A DNA stretch of 64,000 nucleotides from Spirosoma montaniterrae (GCF_001988955.1 NZ_CP014263.1:4682001-4746000), one strand, 5' to 3'. Positions 53,404 through 62,985 are shown, counted from the first letter of the stretch. Translations and numbers: made by a program. The notes: generated by a model not told the origin, from the letters alone.

Positions 53404-54003
53404 TTGGACGGCAAACTCATTATCTTCTCGGCTCCTTCGGGGTCTGGCAAAACCACCATCGTCAAGCATTTGCTGGCCGGGAACGCAAATCTCGGCTTTT
53501 CTATTTCGGCCTGCACCCGCGACCGCCGGGGTCGCTCAGAGGAAAATGGTAAAGATTATTATTTTCTGACACCCGAAGAGTTTAAGCAGAAAATTGATAA
53601 TCACGAGTTTGTAGAGTGGGAAGAGGTGTATGTTGGCGCATTTTATGGCACATTAAAGTCTGAAATCGAACGGCTGTGGGCGGCTGGTAAACACGTACTG
53701 TTCGATGTTGACGTAAAGGGTGGCCTAAAACTAAAAGAATATTATGGCGACAAGGCACTGGCGGTTTTCGTGAAGGTTCCCGATGAAGAAACCCTCCGTC
53801 AACGCCTGATTGGACGCGGTTCTGAAACGGAAGAAAGCCTGTCGAAACGGCTGTTTAAAGTGCATTTCGAGATGAGTTTTCAGAATGAATTCGACGTTAT
53901 TTTAGTCAACGACGATCTGGAAACCTCATACCGCAAAGCCCAGCAATTGGTCGACGATTTTGTCAGAGAAGGCAAAATGCCCGCCAAAGGAACGGTTATT
54001 TGA
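53404..54003 (+). CDS. gmk: Guanylate kinase
   Basis: A 199-residue enzyme that phosphorylates GMP to GDP. The start is a TTG ([18 protein letters not shown] in literal reading, initiated as Met); no ATG exists upstream in frame, since a stop lies close by. Seen: P-loop [10 protein letters not shown], the GMP-binding stretch [49 protein letters not shown] and [16 protein letters not shown] lid. Full length for the family. Confidence 0.96.
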   Translation: MDGKLIIFSAPSGSGKTTIVKHLLAGNANLGFSISACTRDRRGRSEENGKDYYFLTPEEFKQKIDNHEFVEWEEVYVGAFYGTLKSEIERLWAAGKHVLFDVDVKGGLKLKEYYGDKALAVFVKVPDEETLRQRLIGRGSETEESLSKRLFKVHFEMSFQNEFDVILVNDDLETSYRKAQQLVDDFVREGKMPAKGTVI

Positions 54004-54007
54004 CAGA

Positions 54008-54102
54008 GTTATAGAGTTGTAGGGTTATATGGTTGTAAAGTTGGGCTGTAGCCTTCTTTTGCGAAGCAACCCTACAATGGTATAACCCTACAACGGTACA
54101 AC
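54008..54102. repeat. Inverted repeat with 8-base period, copy 2
   Basis: Left arm: GTTATAGA GTTGTAGG GTTATATG GTTGTAAA GTTG; right arm (54067-54102) in inverse: GTTGTACC GTTGTAGG GTTATACC ATTGTAGG GTTG. Same unit type as at 50506-50594. It fills the gap between the gmk stop and the nadD ATG. Confidence 0.85.
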
Positions 54103-54107
54103 TACTG

Positions 54108-54680
54108 ATGAAAATAGGTTTGTTCTTCGGGTCGTTCAACCCGATTCATATCGGACATCTGATTATAGCCAACACAATGGCGACATCGACCGACCTGGAG
54201 CAGGTCTGGTTTGTGGTATCGCCCCAGAATCCGTTTAAGAAAACGAAAAGTCTATTACACGAATTCGACCGGTTCGACTTGGTGGAGCGGGCCATCGCCG
54301 ATAACAGCCGTTTAAAAGCCACCAACATCGAGTTTTCGATGCCTAAACCCAGCTACACGGTCGATACGCTGGCGCGACTAAGCGAGAAGTATCCGCAACA
54401 CCAGTTCGCGCTCATCATGGGCGAAGACAATCTGGAGCAGTTTGCCAACTGGAAAAATCATCAGGCTATTCTCGATTTCTACGGTCTGTACGTGTATCCG
54501 CGCCCCCGCGCTGCCGACAGCCCTTTCAAAACGCACCCCAACGTTCGGCTGGTTCAGGCTCCTTTGTTGGATATTTCGGCCACGTTTATCCGCGAAAGCC
54601 TGAAAGCTAACCGCTCCATCCGCTACATGGTGCCGGAGGTAGTCGAAGAAATGATAGAGCGGAAGAAGTTTTACGTTTGA
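54108..54680 (+). CDS. nadD: Nicotinate-nucleotide adenylyltransferase
   Basis: A 190-residue enzyme that makes deamido-NAD from nicotinate mononucleotide. Seen: IGLFFGSFNPIHIGHLIIAN with the HxGH adenylyltransferase motif, SPQNPFKKTKSL, KPSYTVDTLARL, FALIMGEDNLEQFANWKN and the SATFIRESLKANRSIRYMVPEVV end with its ISxT-like motif. It works downstream of NadC, whose gene is about 23 kb away in the same window. Confidence 0.97.
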   Translation: MKIGLFFGSFNPIHIGHLIIANTMATSTDLEQVWFVVSPQNPFKKTKSLLHEFDRFDLVERAIADNSRLKATNIEFSMPKPSYTVDTLARLSEKYPQHQFALIMGEDNLEQFANWKNHQAILDFYGLYVYPRPRAADSPFKTHPNVRLVQAPLLDISATFIRESLKANRSIRYMVPEVVEEMIERKKFYV

Positions 54681-54682
54681 GC

Positions 54683-54752
54683 GTAATGCGGCTGGAAAGC
54701 CGCTCGTCTATTCAAGTTAATGTGTTTACCGGCGGCTTTCCAGCCGCATTAC
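54683..54752. repeat. GTAA-headed inverted-repeat element, copy B
   Basis: GTAATGCGGCTGGAAAGCCGC (split as GTAATGCGGCT and GGAAAGCCGC, 54683-54703) and its exact inverse (54732-54752) surround 28 bases. Each arm is a stem GCGGCT/AGCCGC around a GGAA or TTCC loop. It begins three bases after the nadD stop and ends eight bases before the stop of the convergent lipoprotein gene. Confidence 0.9.
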
Positions 54753-54759
54753 ACATCAC

Positions 54760-55140
54760 TTACGGTATCCCGTTCTGGAACGTAATTTCGGTGGCTAAAC
54801 CGATGGCACTGAATCGGATTGCTACCGAACGGCTTCGTGATTTGGCACCGGCTTTATCGCATTGCGGGCCTTTTTGCAGAAAATAAATGTAAAATTTCTG
54901 ATTCCGGTCAGCAATCTGATTAACGTCGGGCCGACCCAGCAGTTCGCCGATGGAGTTGGCTGTTTTGCCCCGGATGTTTTCTATTTCAGCGCGGAAGTCA
55001 GGTTCGAGCGCGGCCCGCACACCGTTGCACCCCCCCCGGTCGCCCCGCCATTTTTTCAGGTCGAGTTTGCCAAGCTGATCTGGTGCGGGACCGCAGGCTG
55101 TGAGGAGAATGCTTACTATAATGGTAGTGAGTGGGCGCAT
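54760..55140 (-). CDS. Small hypothetical lipoprotein
   Basis: A 126-residue lipoprotein from the ATG at 55140 (MRPLTTIIVSILLTACG, lipobox LTAC). The mature part has DLKKWRGDRGGCNGVR, then LLGRPDVNQIADRNQKFYIYFLQKGPQC, recalling small Bacteroidota lipoproteins with BamE/SmpA-like features (a short helix, then the LGRPD turn and a beta strand), though this is only a resemblance. The ATG lies two bases after a repeat element that separates it from the M28 gene. Confidence 0.8.
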   Translation of the reverse strand: MRPLTTIIVSILLTACGPAPDQLGKLDLKKWRGDRGGCNGVRAALEPDFRAEIENIRGKTANSIGELLGRPDVNQIADRNQKFYIYFLQKGPQCDKAGAKSRSRSVAIRFSAIGLATEITFQNGIP

Positions 55141-55142
55141 AC

Positions 55143-55206
55143 GTAATGCGGCTGGAAAGCCGCTTCTTCCTAAATCTTTACAAAAGCGGCTTCCCAGCCG
55201 CGTTAC
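55143..55206. repeat. GTAA-headed inverted-repeat element, copy C
   Basis: The left arm (55143-55163) is identical to that of copy B; the right arm (55186-55206) differs at two positions. It fills the gap between the M28 stop (one base away) and the ATG of the lipoprotein gene (two bases away), as copy A does between the fur-like and mutS-like genes. Confidence 0.9.
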
Positions 55207-55207
55207 A

Positions 55208-56227
55208 CTACTCATTATAGATCACCTGCAAAACAGTTTGTCCAACGGCTTTGAGCGTGGCCCGGTCAATGTTGCTCATATCGTCTTCGGCGGTGTGCCA
55301 GGCCGGAAAGAAGCCGCCTGTACCAATGTTGGTATGAATAATATCAATCATCGGAATTTTAGCGATGGTGTTGGGAGCTACGTGGTCGTCCATGATAGCA
55401 CTGCCAGGGGTATCAACAAAGTACTGACTATAGCCCAGCCGACTGGCGGTTTGCCATATGTTGTTTGTTACGTTGGGAGCGAACTGCATGGAGTGGCCCT
55501 CTTTAGGAAACGTTGCGCTTTTGGCTCCAACCATATCGAGCAGAATGCCGTAATAGGCCGAATAGCCCGGCTTGTGGGGGTTTTTGGCCCAGTAGCGCGA
55601 CCCAAGACAGAAGCCCATGTAATCGTACTGATTGCCACTTGCTTGCTCAAAGTCATCTTTTACTTTTTCGCCACTGCCCCAGTCTTCGGCGTCGAAGAAA
55701 ATAATGTCGATGCCTACGCCGGGTTTCTGTTGCGCCTGCTGAATGGTTCGGGCCAGTTCGAGTAACACGCCCACCCCACTTGCGCCGTCGTTGGCGGCTG
55801 TTACGGGCTTGTTTTTATCGGCAGCATCAGGATCGTTGTCGGCGTGCGGGCGCGAATCCCAGTGGCTCGCCAGCAAAATTCGTTTGGTAGCCTGCGGATT
55901 GATGCTGCCGATGATGTTGCGGGCGTTCAGCTTCTTCCCGTCCCAGGTGGTTGCCACAAAATTCTGTTCCGTCACCGTACAGCCAAACTGCTTTAACTTA
56001 GAAACCAGATAATTACCGGCGTCAACGTGTGCGGGCGTATTAGGTACGCGAGGGCCAAAAGCCACCTGCTTGTCAATATAGGCATAGGCCGAGTCGGCGT
56101 TGAAAGCGGGGGCTGTCACCTGAGCGGGCTGTTCGTTGGTTTGCGTCGCGTCGGTCTGCTTTGGTTTTTCGCGGCAGGCCGAAATGGTTAAGGCCAGAGC
56201 CAGGAAAAAAATTGTGGACTTAGTCAT
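55208..56227 (-). CDS. M28-family peptidase / glutaminyl-peptide cyclotransferase-like lipoprotein
   Basis: A 339-residue lipoprotein from the ATG at 56227 (lipobox ISAC). The catalytic domain has LLASHWDSRPHADND, AANDGASGVGVLLELAR, IIFFDAEDWG, SAYYGILLDMVG, DDHVAP and HTNIGTGGFFPAWHT, the metal ligands His, Asp, Glu and His of M28. The HWDSRP-ADND and DAEDWG forms are those of bacterial type II glutaminyl cyclases (as in Porphyromonas), which cyclise N-terminal Gln of exported proteins. I favour that, but an aminopeptidase is possible. Confidence 0.9.
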   Translation of the reverse strand: MTKSTIFFLALALTISACREKPKQTDATQTNEQPAQVTAPAFNADSAYAYIDKQVAFGPRVPNTPAHVDAGNYLVSKLKQFGCTVTEQNFVATTWDGKKLNARNIIGSINPQATKRILLASHWDSRPHADNDPDAADKNKPVTAANDGASGVGVLLELARTIQQAQQKPGVGIDIIFFDAEDWGSGEKVKDDFEQASGNQYDYMGFCLGSRYWAKNPHKPGYSAYYGILLDMVGAKSATFPKEGHSMQFAPNVTNNIWQTASRLGYSQYFVDTPGSAIMDDHVAPNTIAKIPMIDIIHTNIGTGGFFPAWHTAEDDMSNIDRATLKAVGQTVLQVIYNE

Positions 56228-56231
56228 GATA

Positions 56232-57719
56232 TTACTCTTCATACGCCCAGTCGATCTGGTGTTTCATGTCTTTAATTACCAGTCCCTGCGCTTTGAAATA
56301 CGAACGAATCTGGTCTACCTTGTCGTATTGCCGCTGCTCTTTGTACTCGCGATAGAGTGTTAACAAGCCATCGACAACGGGCTGATCGGCAGTGCCTTCT
56401 TCGCGTAAGCCCAGCACCTCCTGCATTAATGTAACAAACGAATCTTTCAATAGGATAAACACATCTTCGCCCAACGCAGCCGGGTGTAGCTGAGTGGCGT
56501 AGAGCATATTCACATACTTGAGTAGCGTGAACACCTGCGCTATCGCTACAGCCGTGTTCAGGTCATCGTTCATGGCGTCGTAGAACTGCTGCACCGCCTG
56601 CCGAATGTCCTGCTGCTTTTTCTCGTCGGCAGACACCGTTTCGTCGGCCTGATACTGTAACGTTTTGGCGATACGCAGCCCGTTGGCAAGGCGTCGATAC
56701 CCTTTTTGGGCCGCTTTCAAGGCTTCGTTCGAGAAATCGAGCGTACTGCGGTAGTGCGATTGCAACATAAAAAACCGCACTGTCATAGGGCTATAGGGCT
56801 GGTCGAGCAGATAATGACTACCGGCAAACAACTCGGAGGGTAGAAACGAGTTGCCCAGCGACTTACTCATTTTCTGCCCGTTCACAGTGAGCATGTTCGA
56901 GTGCATCCAATACCGAACCGGCTCAACGCCCGTCAGCCCGTCGCCCTGCGCGATTTCGCATTCGTGGTGTGGAAACTTCAAGTCCATGCCACCGCCGTGA
57001 ATGTCGAACTGCTTACCGAGGTATTTGGTACTCATGCAGGTACATTCGAGGTGCCAGCCCGGAAAGCCTTCGCCCCAGGGCGAGTTCCAGCGCATGATGT
57101 GTTCGGGGGAGGCTCGTTTCCAGATGGCAAAATCGAGCGGGTTGCGCTTCTCCGACTGCCCGTCCAACTCGCGGGTTTCGTTCAGCAAATCGTCTAAGAT
57201 GCGGCCCGACAGTTTGCCATAGTTGCCGCCCTGCTGATTATATTTCTCAATATCGAAATATACCGAGCCATTCGATTCGTAGGCTAACCCTTTGGCTAAC
57301 AGCGTCTGCACGGCTTCGATTTGTTCAACCATATGCCCCGTGGCGGTGGGTTCGATACTGGGCGGCAGCATGTTGAACGCTGTCAATACAGTATGAAAAT
57401 CGTTGGTGTAGCGTTGCACGATTTCCATTGGCTCCAGCTTTTCGAGTTTCGCCATGCGCCCGATTTTGTCTTCGCCTTCATCGCCATCGCCCACGAGGTG
57501 GCCCACGTCGGTGATGTTGCGCACGTAGCGAACTTTGTAGCCAATGTGCGTCAGGTAGCGAAAGAGCGTATCGAACGTCAGGAACGTGCGCGAATTGCCG
57601 AGGTGGACATAGTTATAAACCGTTGGCCCACAGACGTACATGCCTACATAGGGCGGACTGAGCGGCTCGAACAGTTCTTTTTGGCGGGAAAGCGTATTGT
57701 ACAGCTTCAGGGGTTGCAT
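56232..57719 (-). CDS. cysS: Cysteinyl-tRNA synthetase
   Basis: A 495-residue class I synthetase that charges tRNA-Cys. Seen: [20 protein letters not shown] with the zinc Cys and the HxGH-like [42 protein letters not shown] with Cys ligands, [10 protein letters not shown], and [12 protein letters not shown]-terminal helical part ends in [20 protein letters not shown]. Full length for the family. Four bases separate its stop from the ATG of the M28 gene. Confidence 0.97.
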   Translation of the reverse strand: MQPLKLYNTLSRQKELFEPLSPPYVGMYVCGPTVYNYVHLGNSRTFLTFDTLFRYLTHIGYKVRYVRNITDVGHLVGDGDEGEDKIGRMAKLEKLEPMEIVQRYTNDFHTVLTAFNMLPPSIEPTATGHMVEQIEAVQTLLAKGLAYESNGSVYFDIEKYNQQGGNYGKLSGRILDDLLNETRELDGQSEKRNPLDFAIWKRASPEHIMRWNSPWGEGFPGWHLECTCMSTKYLGKQFDIHGGGMDLKFPHHECEIAQGDGLTGVEPVRYWMHSNMLTVNGQKMSKSLGNSFLPSELFAGSHYLLDQPYSPMTVRFFMLQSHYRSTLDFSNEALKAAQKGYRRLANGLRIAKTLQYQADETVSADEKKQQDIRQAVQQFYDAMNDDLNTAVAIAQVFTLLKYVNMLYATQLHPAALGEDVFILLKDSFVTLMQEVLGLREEGTADQPVVDGLLTLYREYKEQRQYDKVDQIRSYFKAQGLVIKDMKHQIDWAYEE

Positions 57720-57772
57720 GTCGCGAAATTACGCATTCCGGTTTGGAAAACGGCGAACCCACTCAAGTTCGC

Positions 57773-57780
57773 TATCTTTG
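57773..57780 (+). promoter_or_regulatory. Candidate -7 box for the acetyltransferase-like gene
   Basis: TATCTTTG fits TAnnTTTG, about 100 bases before the ATG at 57884 and before a long hairpin element, which would thus be in the transcribed leader. Confidence 0.4.
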
Positions 57781-57792
57781 CTGGAATTTTTA

Positions 57793-57878
57793 GTGAAAAG
57801 TGAAGAGTGAAAAATGCAAAGTGCCTGCAAGTTCGGGGCGTTATTCATTTTTCACTTTGCATTTTTCACTCTTCACTT
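57793..57878. repeat. Inverted repeat with 7-base period
   Basis: The left side reads GTGAAAA GTGAAGA GTGAAAA ATGCAAA GTG; 25 bases of it (57799-57823) have an exact inverse at 57853-57877, with GTGAAAA ATGAATA continuing the unit. It lies between cysS and the ATG at 57884, close enough to hide the ribosome-binding region. Confidence 0.85.
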
Positions 57879-57883
57879 GAAAG

Positions 57884-59086
57884 ATGCAAGTTGTCGAAGT
57901 AGGCGCGAACGCCCGGTATCAGAAAGAATTTATTCAGTTTCCCGTGCGGCTCTACCGGAACGATTCGTGCTGGATTCGTCCGTTGGATGCCGACGTGGAG
58001 GAGGTGTTCGATCCGGCCCGCAACAAACGCTTTGACCACGGTGAATGCACGCGCTTTCTACTGCTGAACGACCGGGACGAGACCATCGGACGAATAGCGG
58101 CTTTTGTCGATTACGAGATTGCCAGCTTAGACAATGACCAGCCTACGGGCGGCATAGGATTCTTCGAGTGCATCGAGAATCAGGAGGCTGCTTTCGCGCT
58201 CTTCGACGCAGGCAGGATATGGCTACAGGAACGCGGCATGGAAGCCATAGACGGGCCGATAAATTTCGGCGACCGTGACCGTTGGTGGGGCTTGCTCGTC
58301 GATGGGTTCGACCGCGAACCGAACTACTGTATGCCCTACACCAAGCCGTACTACATTCCGTTTTTTGAAAACTACGGCTTTCAGGATTATTTCAAACAGT
58401 TTACGTTTGGCATTCCAACTACCTGGGATAAACTGGTCGATATGTCGCAGGCGGTGAAAGACCGCGCCCGGCGTATCTACGAAAATCCGGAGTATAGCTT
58501 CCGCACGCTTGACAAGCGCGACCTGCCCGCTGCCGCCGAGCAGTTTCGGCATATCTACAACGCGGCCTGGGGCCAACATGCGGGCGTGAAAGAAATGACT
58601 GCCGAACAGGCGCAGGGGCTGATGCAGAAGCTAAAGCCGGTTATTGACGAGAAAATCATCTATTTCGCCTATCACGGCGATGAGCCGGTGGCCTTTTTCG
58701 TGTGCCTGCCCGAACTGAACCAGATTTTCAAGCATGTTAATGGCAAATTAGACCTGATAGGCAAGCTGAAATTTCTGTGGCACGTTGTCCGCAAAACCAA
58801 CCGCAAAGCCTTCGGGGTAGTGTTTGGCGTGGCTCCGGCGCATCAGGGCAAGGGACTCGAAGCGGCCATCGCACTTCGGATGCCGCACGAAGCCGATACG
58901 AATCCGAATTTCCAGTACGATACGCTCGAAATGAACTGGGTTGGCGATTTTAATCCCATTATGGTGCGCTTCGTGAGCCAGTTAGGATCAACTATCGTCA
59001 AAACCCATGTGACCTATCGCTATTTGATTGACCGTACCAAACCATTTAAACGCTGCCCCGTAATTGGGCGAAAGAAAGAAAAATAA
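57884..59086 (+). CDS. GNAT-like N-acetyltransferase family protein
   Basis: A 400-residue soluble protein conserved in Bacteroidota. The C-terminal half has the GNAT acyl-CoA binding layout: KAFGVVFGVAPAHQGKGLEAAIALRM (the V.P.HQGKG loop) preceded by EPVAFFVCLPEL, and EMNWVGDFNPIMVRFVSQLG towards the end. The N-terminal half (FGDRDRWWGLLVDGFDREPN) resembles a second, degenerate GNAT fold. Substrate unknown. Its stop overlaps the kinase ATG by one base, so the two are coupled. Confidence 0.82.
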   Translation: MQVVEVGANARYQKEFIQFPVRLYRNDSCWIRPLDADVEEVFDPARNKRFDHGECTRFLLLNDRDETIGRIAAFVDYEIASLDNDQPTGGIGFFECIENQEAAFALFDAGRIWLQERGMEAIDGPINFGDRDRWWGLLVDGFDREPNYCMPYTKPYYIPFFENYGFQDYFKQFTFGIPTTWDKLVDMSQAVKDRARRIYENPEYSFRTLDKRDLPAAAEQFRHIYNAAWGQHAGVKEMTAEQAQGLMQKLKPVIDEKIIYFAYHGDEPVAFFVCLPELNQIFKHVNGKLDLIGKLKFLWHVVRKTNRKAFGVVFGVAPAHQGKGLEAAIALRMPHEADTNPNFQYDTLEMNWVGDFNPIMVRFVSQLGSTIVKTHVTYRYLIDRTKPFKRCPVIGRKKEK

Positions 59087-60003
59087 TGAGCTTAGTAACC
59101 GTTGGTTCCGTTGCGTTCGATGCGCTCGAAACGCCTTTTGGCAAAACCGATAAAATTATCGGCGGTGCTGCCACCTACATCACGCTGTCGGCGTCGTATT
59201 TCACGGAGAAAAACAATCTCGTAGCTGTCGTAGGCGACGATTTTCCGCAGAGCATGATCGATATTCTGGAGAGCCACGGCGTTGATACGCAGGGACTGGA
59301 GATTCGGAAGGGAGAGAAAACGTTTTTCTGGTCGGGCAAGTACCACAACGACATGAACACCCGCGATACGGTGGAGGTGCAACTGAACGTAATGGGCGAT
59401 TTCGACCCAAAAATTCCCGATGCTTACCAGGATTGCCAATACCTGATGCTTGGTAATACATCGCCGACGGTACAGCGGCTGGTAATTGAGCGGTTGCATA
59501 ATCGCCCGAAACTGATTGTTCTGGACACGATGAATCTCTGGATTGAGATTGCCAATCCCGACCTGATGGAACTGCTGAAATTAGTCGACGTATTGGTAGT
59601 GAACGATGAAGAAGCCCGGCAACTCACCCGCGAGTATTCGTTAGTACGGGCAGCAGCCAAAATTCGCGAAATGGGGCCGAACACCGTCATCATTAAAAAA
59701 GGCGAACACGGTGCGTTGCTATTTCAGGGCGATCAAATCTTTTTCGCTCCCGCGCTGCCACTCGAAGAAGTGTTTGACCCAACCGGCGCGGGCGATACCT
59801 TCGCAGGAGGTTTTATTGGCTATTTAGCTCAAACCGACGACAGTTCGTTCGACAATATGAAGCGGGCCATTATTTACGGTTCAGCAATGGCGTCGTTCTG
59901 CGTCGAGAAGTTTGGTGCTGAGCGTATTATGAATCTGACGCAGGAAGAAATCGATGCCCGCGTTCGGGAGTTCATAAAACTGTCGGCCTTCGGGCTAGTA
60001 TAA
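59086..60003 (+). CDS. PfkB-family carbohydrate kinase
   Basis: A 305-residue ribokinase-fold kinase. Seen: TVGSVAFDALETPFG at the N-terminus, IIGGAATYITLSASYF (first PfkB signature region), VVNDEEARQLT, TVIIKKGEHGALLF and DPTGAGDTFAGGFIGYLA with the catalytic Asp and anion hole. Substrate unknown; the group includes ribokinase-like and adenosine kinase-like enzymes. Translation is coupled to the GNAT-like gene upstream. Confidence 0.93.
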   Translation: MSLVTVGSVAFDALETPFGKTDKIIGGAATYITLSASYFTEKNNLVAVVGDDFPQSMIDILESHGVDTQGLEIRKGEKTFFWSGKYHNDMNTRDTVEVQLNVMGDFDPKIPDAYQDCQYLMLGNTSPTVQRLVIERLHNRPKLIVLDTMNLWIEIANPDLMELLKLVDVLVVNDEEARQLTREYSLVRAAAKIREMGPNTVIIKKGEHGALLFQGDQIFFAPALPLEEVFDPTGAGDTFAGGFIGYLAQTDDSSFDNMKRAIIYGSAMASFCVEKFGAERIMNLTQEEIDARVREFIKLSAFGLV

Positions 60004-60059
60004 ACGTTTCGGATAGCTGAATCGTTATATACCAGCATTTCAACCTCTACAACGACCGT

Positions 60060-62936
60060 ATGGTACGTTTTTTCTCCTGTCTGAGCTTACTGCTCTGCAC
60101 AACCCTGGCTTTGTCGCAGCCAGCCGTTCAACCTAAACAAGGTAAATCCCCCGCTCGGTCGGCAAGCCCGGCCAGCAAAGCAATCAACCTCAATGCCCCC
60201 ATCCCAACCGACCCGGCAGTGAAGGTGGGCAAACTACCAAACGGCCTGACGTATTACATCCGCAAAAATGCCGAGCCGAAAAACCGGGCCGAACTGCGGT
60301 TGGTGATCCGGGCGGGGTCGGTACTCGAAACCGACGAGCAGCAGGGCCTGGCCCATTTTATGGAACACATGGCCTTTAACGGCACCAAAAACTTTCCAAA
60401 AAATGAACTCGTCAACTTCCTGCAATCGGCGGGGGTACGGTTCGGAGCCGACCTGAACGCCTACACAGGTTTCGACGAAACGGTGTATCAACTGCCCGTT
60501 CCGACCGATTCGGCGCGGCTGTTTGAGCGGGCTTTTCAGATTCTGGAAGACTGGGCACACAACGCTACCATCGACCCGGCAGAGGTTGAAAAAGAACGGG
60601 GCGTTATTCTGGAAGAACGGCGGCTTGGGCGCGGAGCCGGTCAGCGGATGCGCGATAAATATTTTCCGATTTTACTCAACAATTCGCAGTATGCCAACCG
60701 CTTACCGATTGGCACCGAGCAGGTGCTGACGACGTTTAAGCCTGAAACGCTGCGGCAGTTTTACAAAGATTGGTATCGACCCGACCTTATGGCCGTGATT
60801 GCTGTGGGCGATTTTAACGCGACCGAAGTCGAAGCGATGATTCGGGAGAAATTCGGGCGAATTCCGGTGGTTAAGAACGCAAAGCCGCGCCGGGACTACG
60901 AAATTCCGGCACACAAAGATACGAAAGTGGTGATTGTGACCGACCCAGAACAGCCGAATACGGTGGTGCAGGTGATTTACAAACGCCCCGAAATCAAAGA
61001 GCGGACCCTCAACGACCTGCGCGAAAGCATCAAACGCGGCCTGTTCAACACCATGCTGGGCAACCGGATTCAGGAACTGACGCAGCAGGCTAATCCGCCG
61101 TTTCTGGGCGGCTACAGCAATTACAGTGATTTTCTTGGCAATCTCGATGCCTTTACGTCCATTGCTGTAGCGAAGGAAGGTAATGTAGAGCGGGCCATTC
61201 GGGCGGTATTGGACGAAAATGCCCGTGTAAAACAATTTGGCTTTACAGCTACCGAACTGGCCCGCGCCAAGCAGGAATTTTACACGAACGTGGAGCAGAG
61301 TTATAGCGAACGTAACAAAACCCGCTCGGCTAATTTCGTCAGTGAATATGTTCAGAATTTCACCGATAAAGAGCCATACACAAGCATCGACTTCTACTTC
61401 GATTTCACGAAAAAGGTGCTGCCCGGCGTTGCCCTCGATGAAGTCAATACGCTGGTCGATCAGTTTATCAGGAACGAGAACCGGGCCGTGATTGTGATGG
61501 CCCCGGAGAAAGATAAAGCCAAACTGCCGACCGTTGAGCAGATTATCGGCTACGTCGATAGCGCGGGCAAAGACCTCAAACCTTACGAAGACAAAACCCT
61601 CGACGCGCCATTGGTGGCAACACCGCCCACGCCTTCGCCCGTGTCAAACGCACGCGAAATCAAAGAAATAGGCGTCACAGAATGGACACTCCGCAACGGC
61701 GTTCGGGTAGTGCTGAAACCGACGGATTTCAAGAACGACCAGATTTTATTTTCTGGAGTGAGTTTTGGCGGCACGTCGCTCTACGAGTTGAAAGATTTTC
61801 AATCGGCGCGGTTTTCGAGTACGCTGGCGGCTATGGGCGGCACGGGTGCTTACAGTCAGGTGCAGTTAGGCAAATTTTTGGCTGGCAAGCAGGTAAATGT
61901 ATTTCCGTTTGTGAGCGAGCTGAACGAAGGCGTCAACGGCAGCGCGGCCCCGAAAGACCTTGAAACGGCACTGCAACTGCTCTACAGCTATTTCACACAA
62001 CCCCGCAAAGATCCCGACGTGGTGGCCGGGTTCCTGTCTAACCAACGAAACGCGCTGCAAAATCAGATCAACACGCCCACGCCCCAACGGGTGTTTCAGG
62101 ATACAATATCGATCACGCTGGGCGCGAACAATCCGCGTCGGCAACCGCTTAAACCGGCTGATTTAGACAAGATTGATCTCGACCGGGCCATCAGCATCTA
62201 TCAGGAACGCTTCGCCAATGCAGGCGATTTCACGTTCTTCTTCGTCGGCAATTTCAACGAAGAAAACATTAAGCCGCTCATCGAAAAATACCTCGGCGGT
62301 CTGCCCGCCACACCTGGCAAAACCGAGAAGTTTACCGACCTCGGCATTCGGATTCCGGCGGGACAACTGAGCAAAACCGTTTATCGCGGTCTCGACCCGA
62401 AAGCTACCGTGCAGATGGTGTATAGCGGAGACCTGACATGGTCGCCCGAGACCACAACGCAATTAGACGCCCTGGCCGAAGTGCTGGAAATCAAGCTGAT
62501 TGAAAAGCTGCGCGAAGAAGAGAGTGGCGTCTATGGCGTTGGGTCCAATGCCAGCTACAGCAAATACCCGGTGCCGCGCTACACGTTCCGCATCAGCTTC
62601 GGCTGTGCGCCCGAAAACGTAGAGAAGCTGATTGCCAAAACGCAGGAGATCATAAATACTATCAAGCAAAACGGTGCCGCTCCGGGCGACATTGCCAAGT
62701 TTAAGGCCGAAACCTGGCGCGAAACTGAAGTGCAGTTGAAAGACAATCAGTTCTGGCTCGGCTATCTGCAAAGTCAGTATTTCAATCAGGATGAGCCGAC
62801 CGAAATTCTGCGCGAAAACGAGCAGTTGAATAAAGTGACCGTCGATAGCACGAAAGCAGCCGCTAACAAGTATCTGGCCGACAACGTTGCCCGGTTCGTG
62901 CTGCTGCCGGAGAAAAAAATGGAGATAGGTAAGTAG
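60060..62936 (+). CDS. M16-family zinc metallopeptidase
   Basis: A 958-residue secreted or periplasmic peptidase with a signal peptide (residues 1-19) and a fused pair of M16 halves. The first half has GLAHFMEHMAFNGT, the inverted zinc motif HxxEH (His99, Glu102, His103), with the third ligand Glu in the EVEKERGVILEE stretch about 75 residues later. The second half (from about residue 540) lacks HxxEH and serves as the closing half, as in PqqL-like proteins. Degrades short peptides by family; own target unknown. Confidence 0.94.
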   Translation: MVRFFSCLSLLLCTTLALSQPAVQPKQGKSPARSASPASKAINLNAPIPTDPAVKVGKLPNGLTYYIRKNAEPKNRAELRLVIRAGSVLETDEQQGLAHFMEHMAFNGTKNFPKNELVNFLQSAGVRFGADLNAYTGFDETVYQLPVPTDSARLFERAFQILEDWAHNATIDPAEVEKERGVILEERRLGRGAGQRMRDKYFPILLNNSQYANRLPIGTEQVLTTFKPETLRQFYKDWYRPDLMAVIAVGDFNATEVEAMIREKFGRIPVVKNAKPRRDYEIPAHKDTKVVIVTDPEQPNTVVQVIYKRPEIKERTLNDLRESIKRGLFNTMLGNRIQELTQQANPPFLGGYSNYSDFLGNLDAFTSIAVAKEGNVERAIRAVLDENARVKQFGFTATELARAKQEFYTNVEQSYSERNKTRSANFVSEYVQNFTDKEPYTSIDFYFDFTKKVLPGVALDEVNTLVDQFIRNENRAVIVMAPEKDKAKLPTVEQIIGYVDSAGKDLKPYEDKTLDAPLVATPPTPSPVSNAREIKEIGVTEWTLRNGVRVVLKPTDFKNDQILFSGVSFGGTSLYELKDFQSARFSSTLAAMGGTGAYSQVQLGKFLAGKQVNVFPFVSELNEGVNGSAAPKDLETALQLLYSYFTQPRKDPDVVAGFLSNQRNALQNQINTPTPQRVFQDTISITLGANNPRRQPLKPADLDKIDLDRAISIYQERFANAGDFTFFFVGNFNEENIKPLIEKYLGGLPATPGKTEKFTDLGIRIPAGQLSKTVYRGLDPKATVQMVYSGDLTWSPETTTQLDALAEVLEIKLIEKLREEESGVYGVGSNASYSKYPVPRYTFRISFGCAPENVEKLIAKTQEIINTIKQNGAAPGDIAKFKAETWRETEVQLKDNQFWLGYLQSQYFNQDEPTEILRENEQLNKVTVDSTKAAANKYLADNVARFVLLPEKKMEIGK

Positions 62937-62985
62937 TATCGGTTGAAGGTAAATTTAACCTGTCGTTTTCCGCAAGTTGCGCTCT

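Noticed and set aside
50506..54102. CRISPR-like array suspected from GTTGTA repeats
   Set aside because: Units are only 8 bases, contiguous and arranged as inverted arms with no spacers; no cas genes are near.
55100..55765. 221-residue plus-strand open frame
   Set aside because: Crosses a repeat element and runs antisense to the M28 catalytic motifs.
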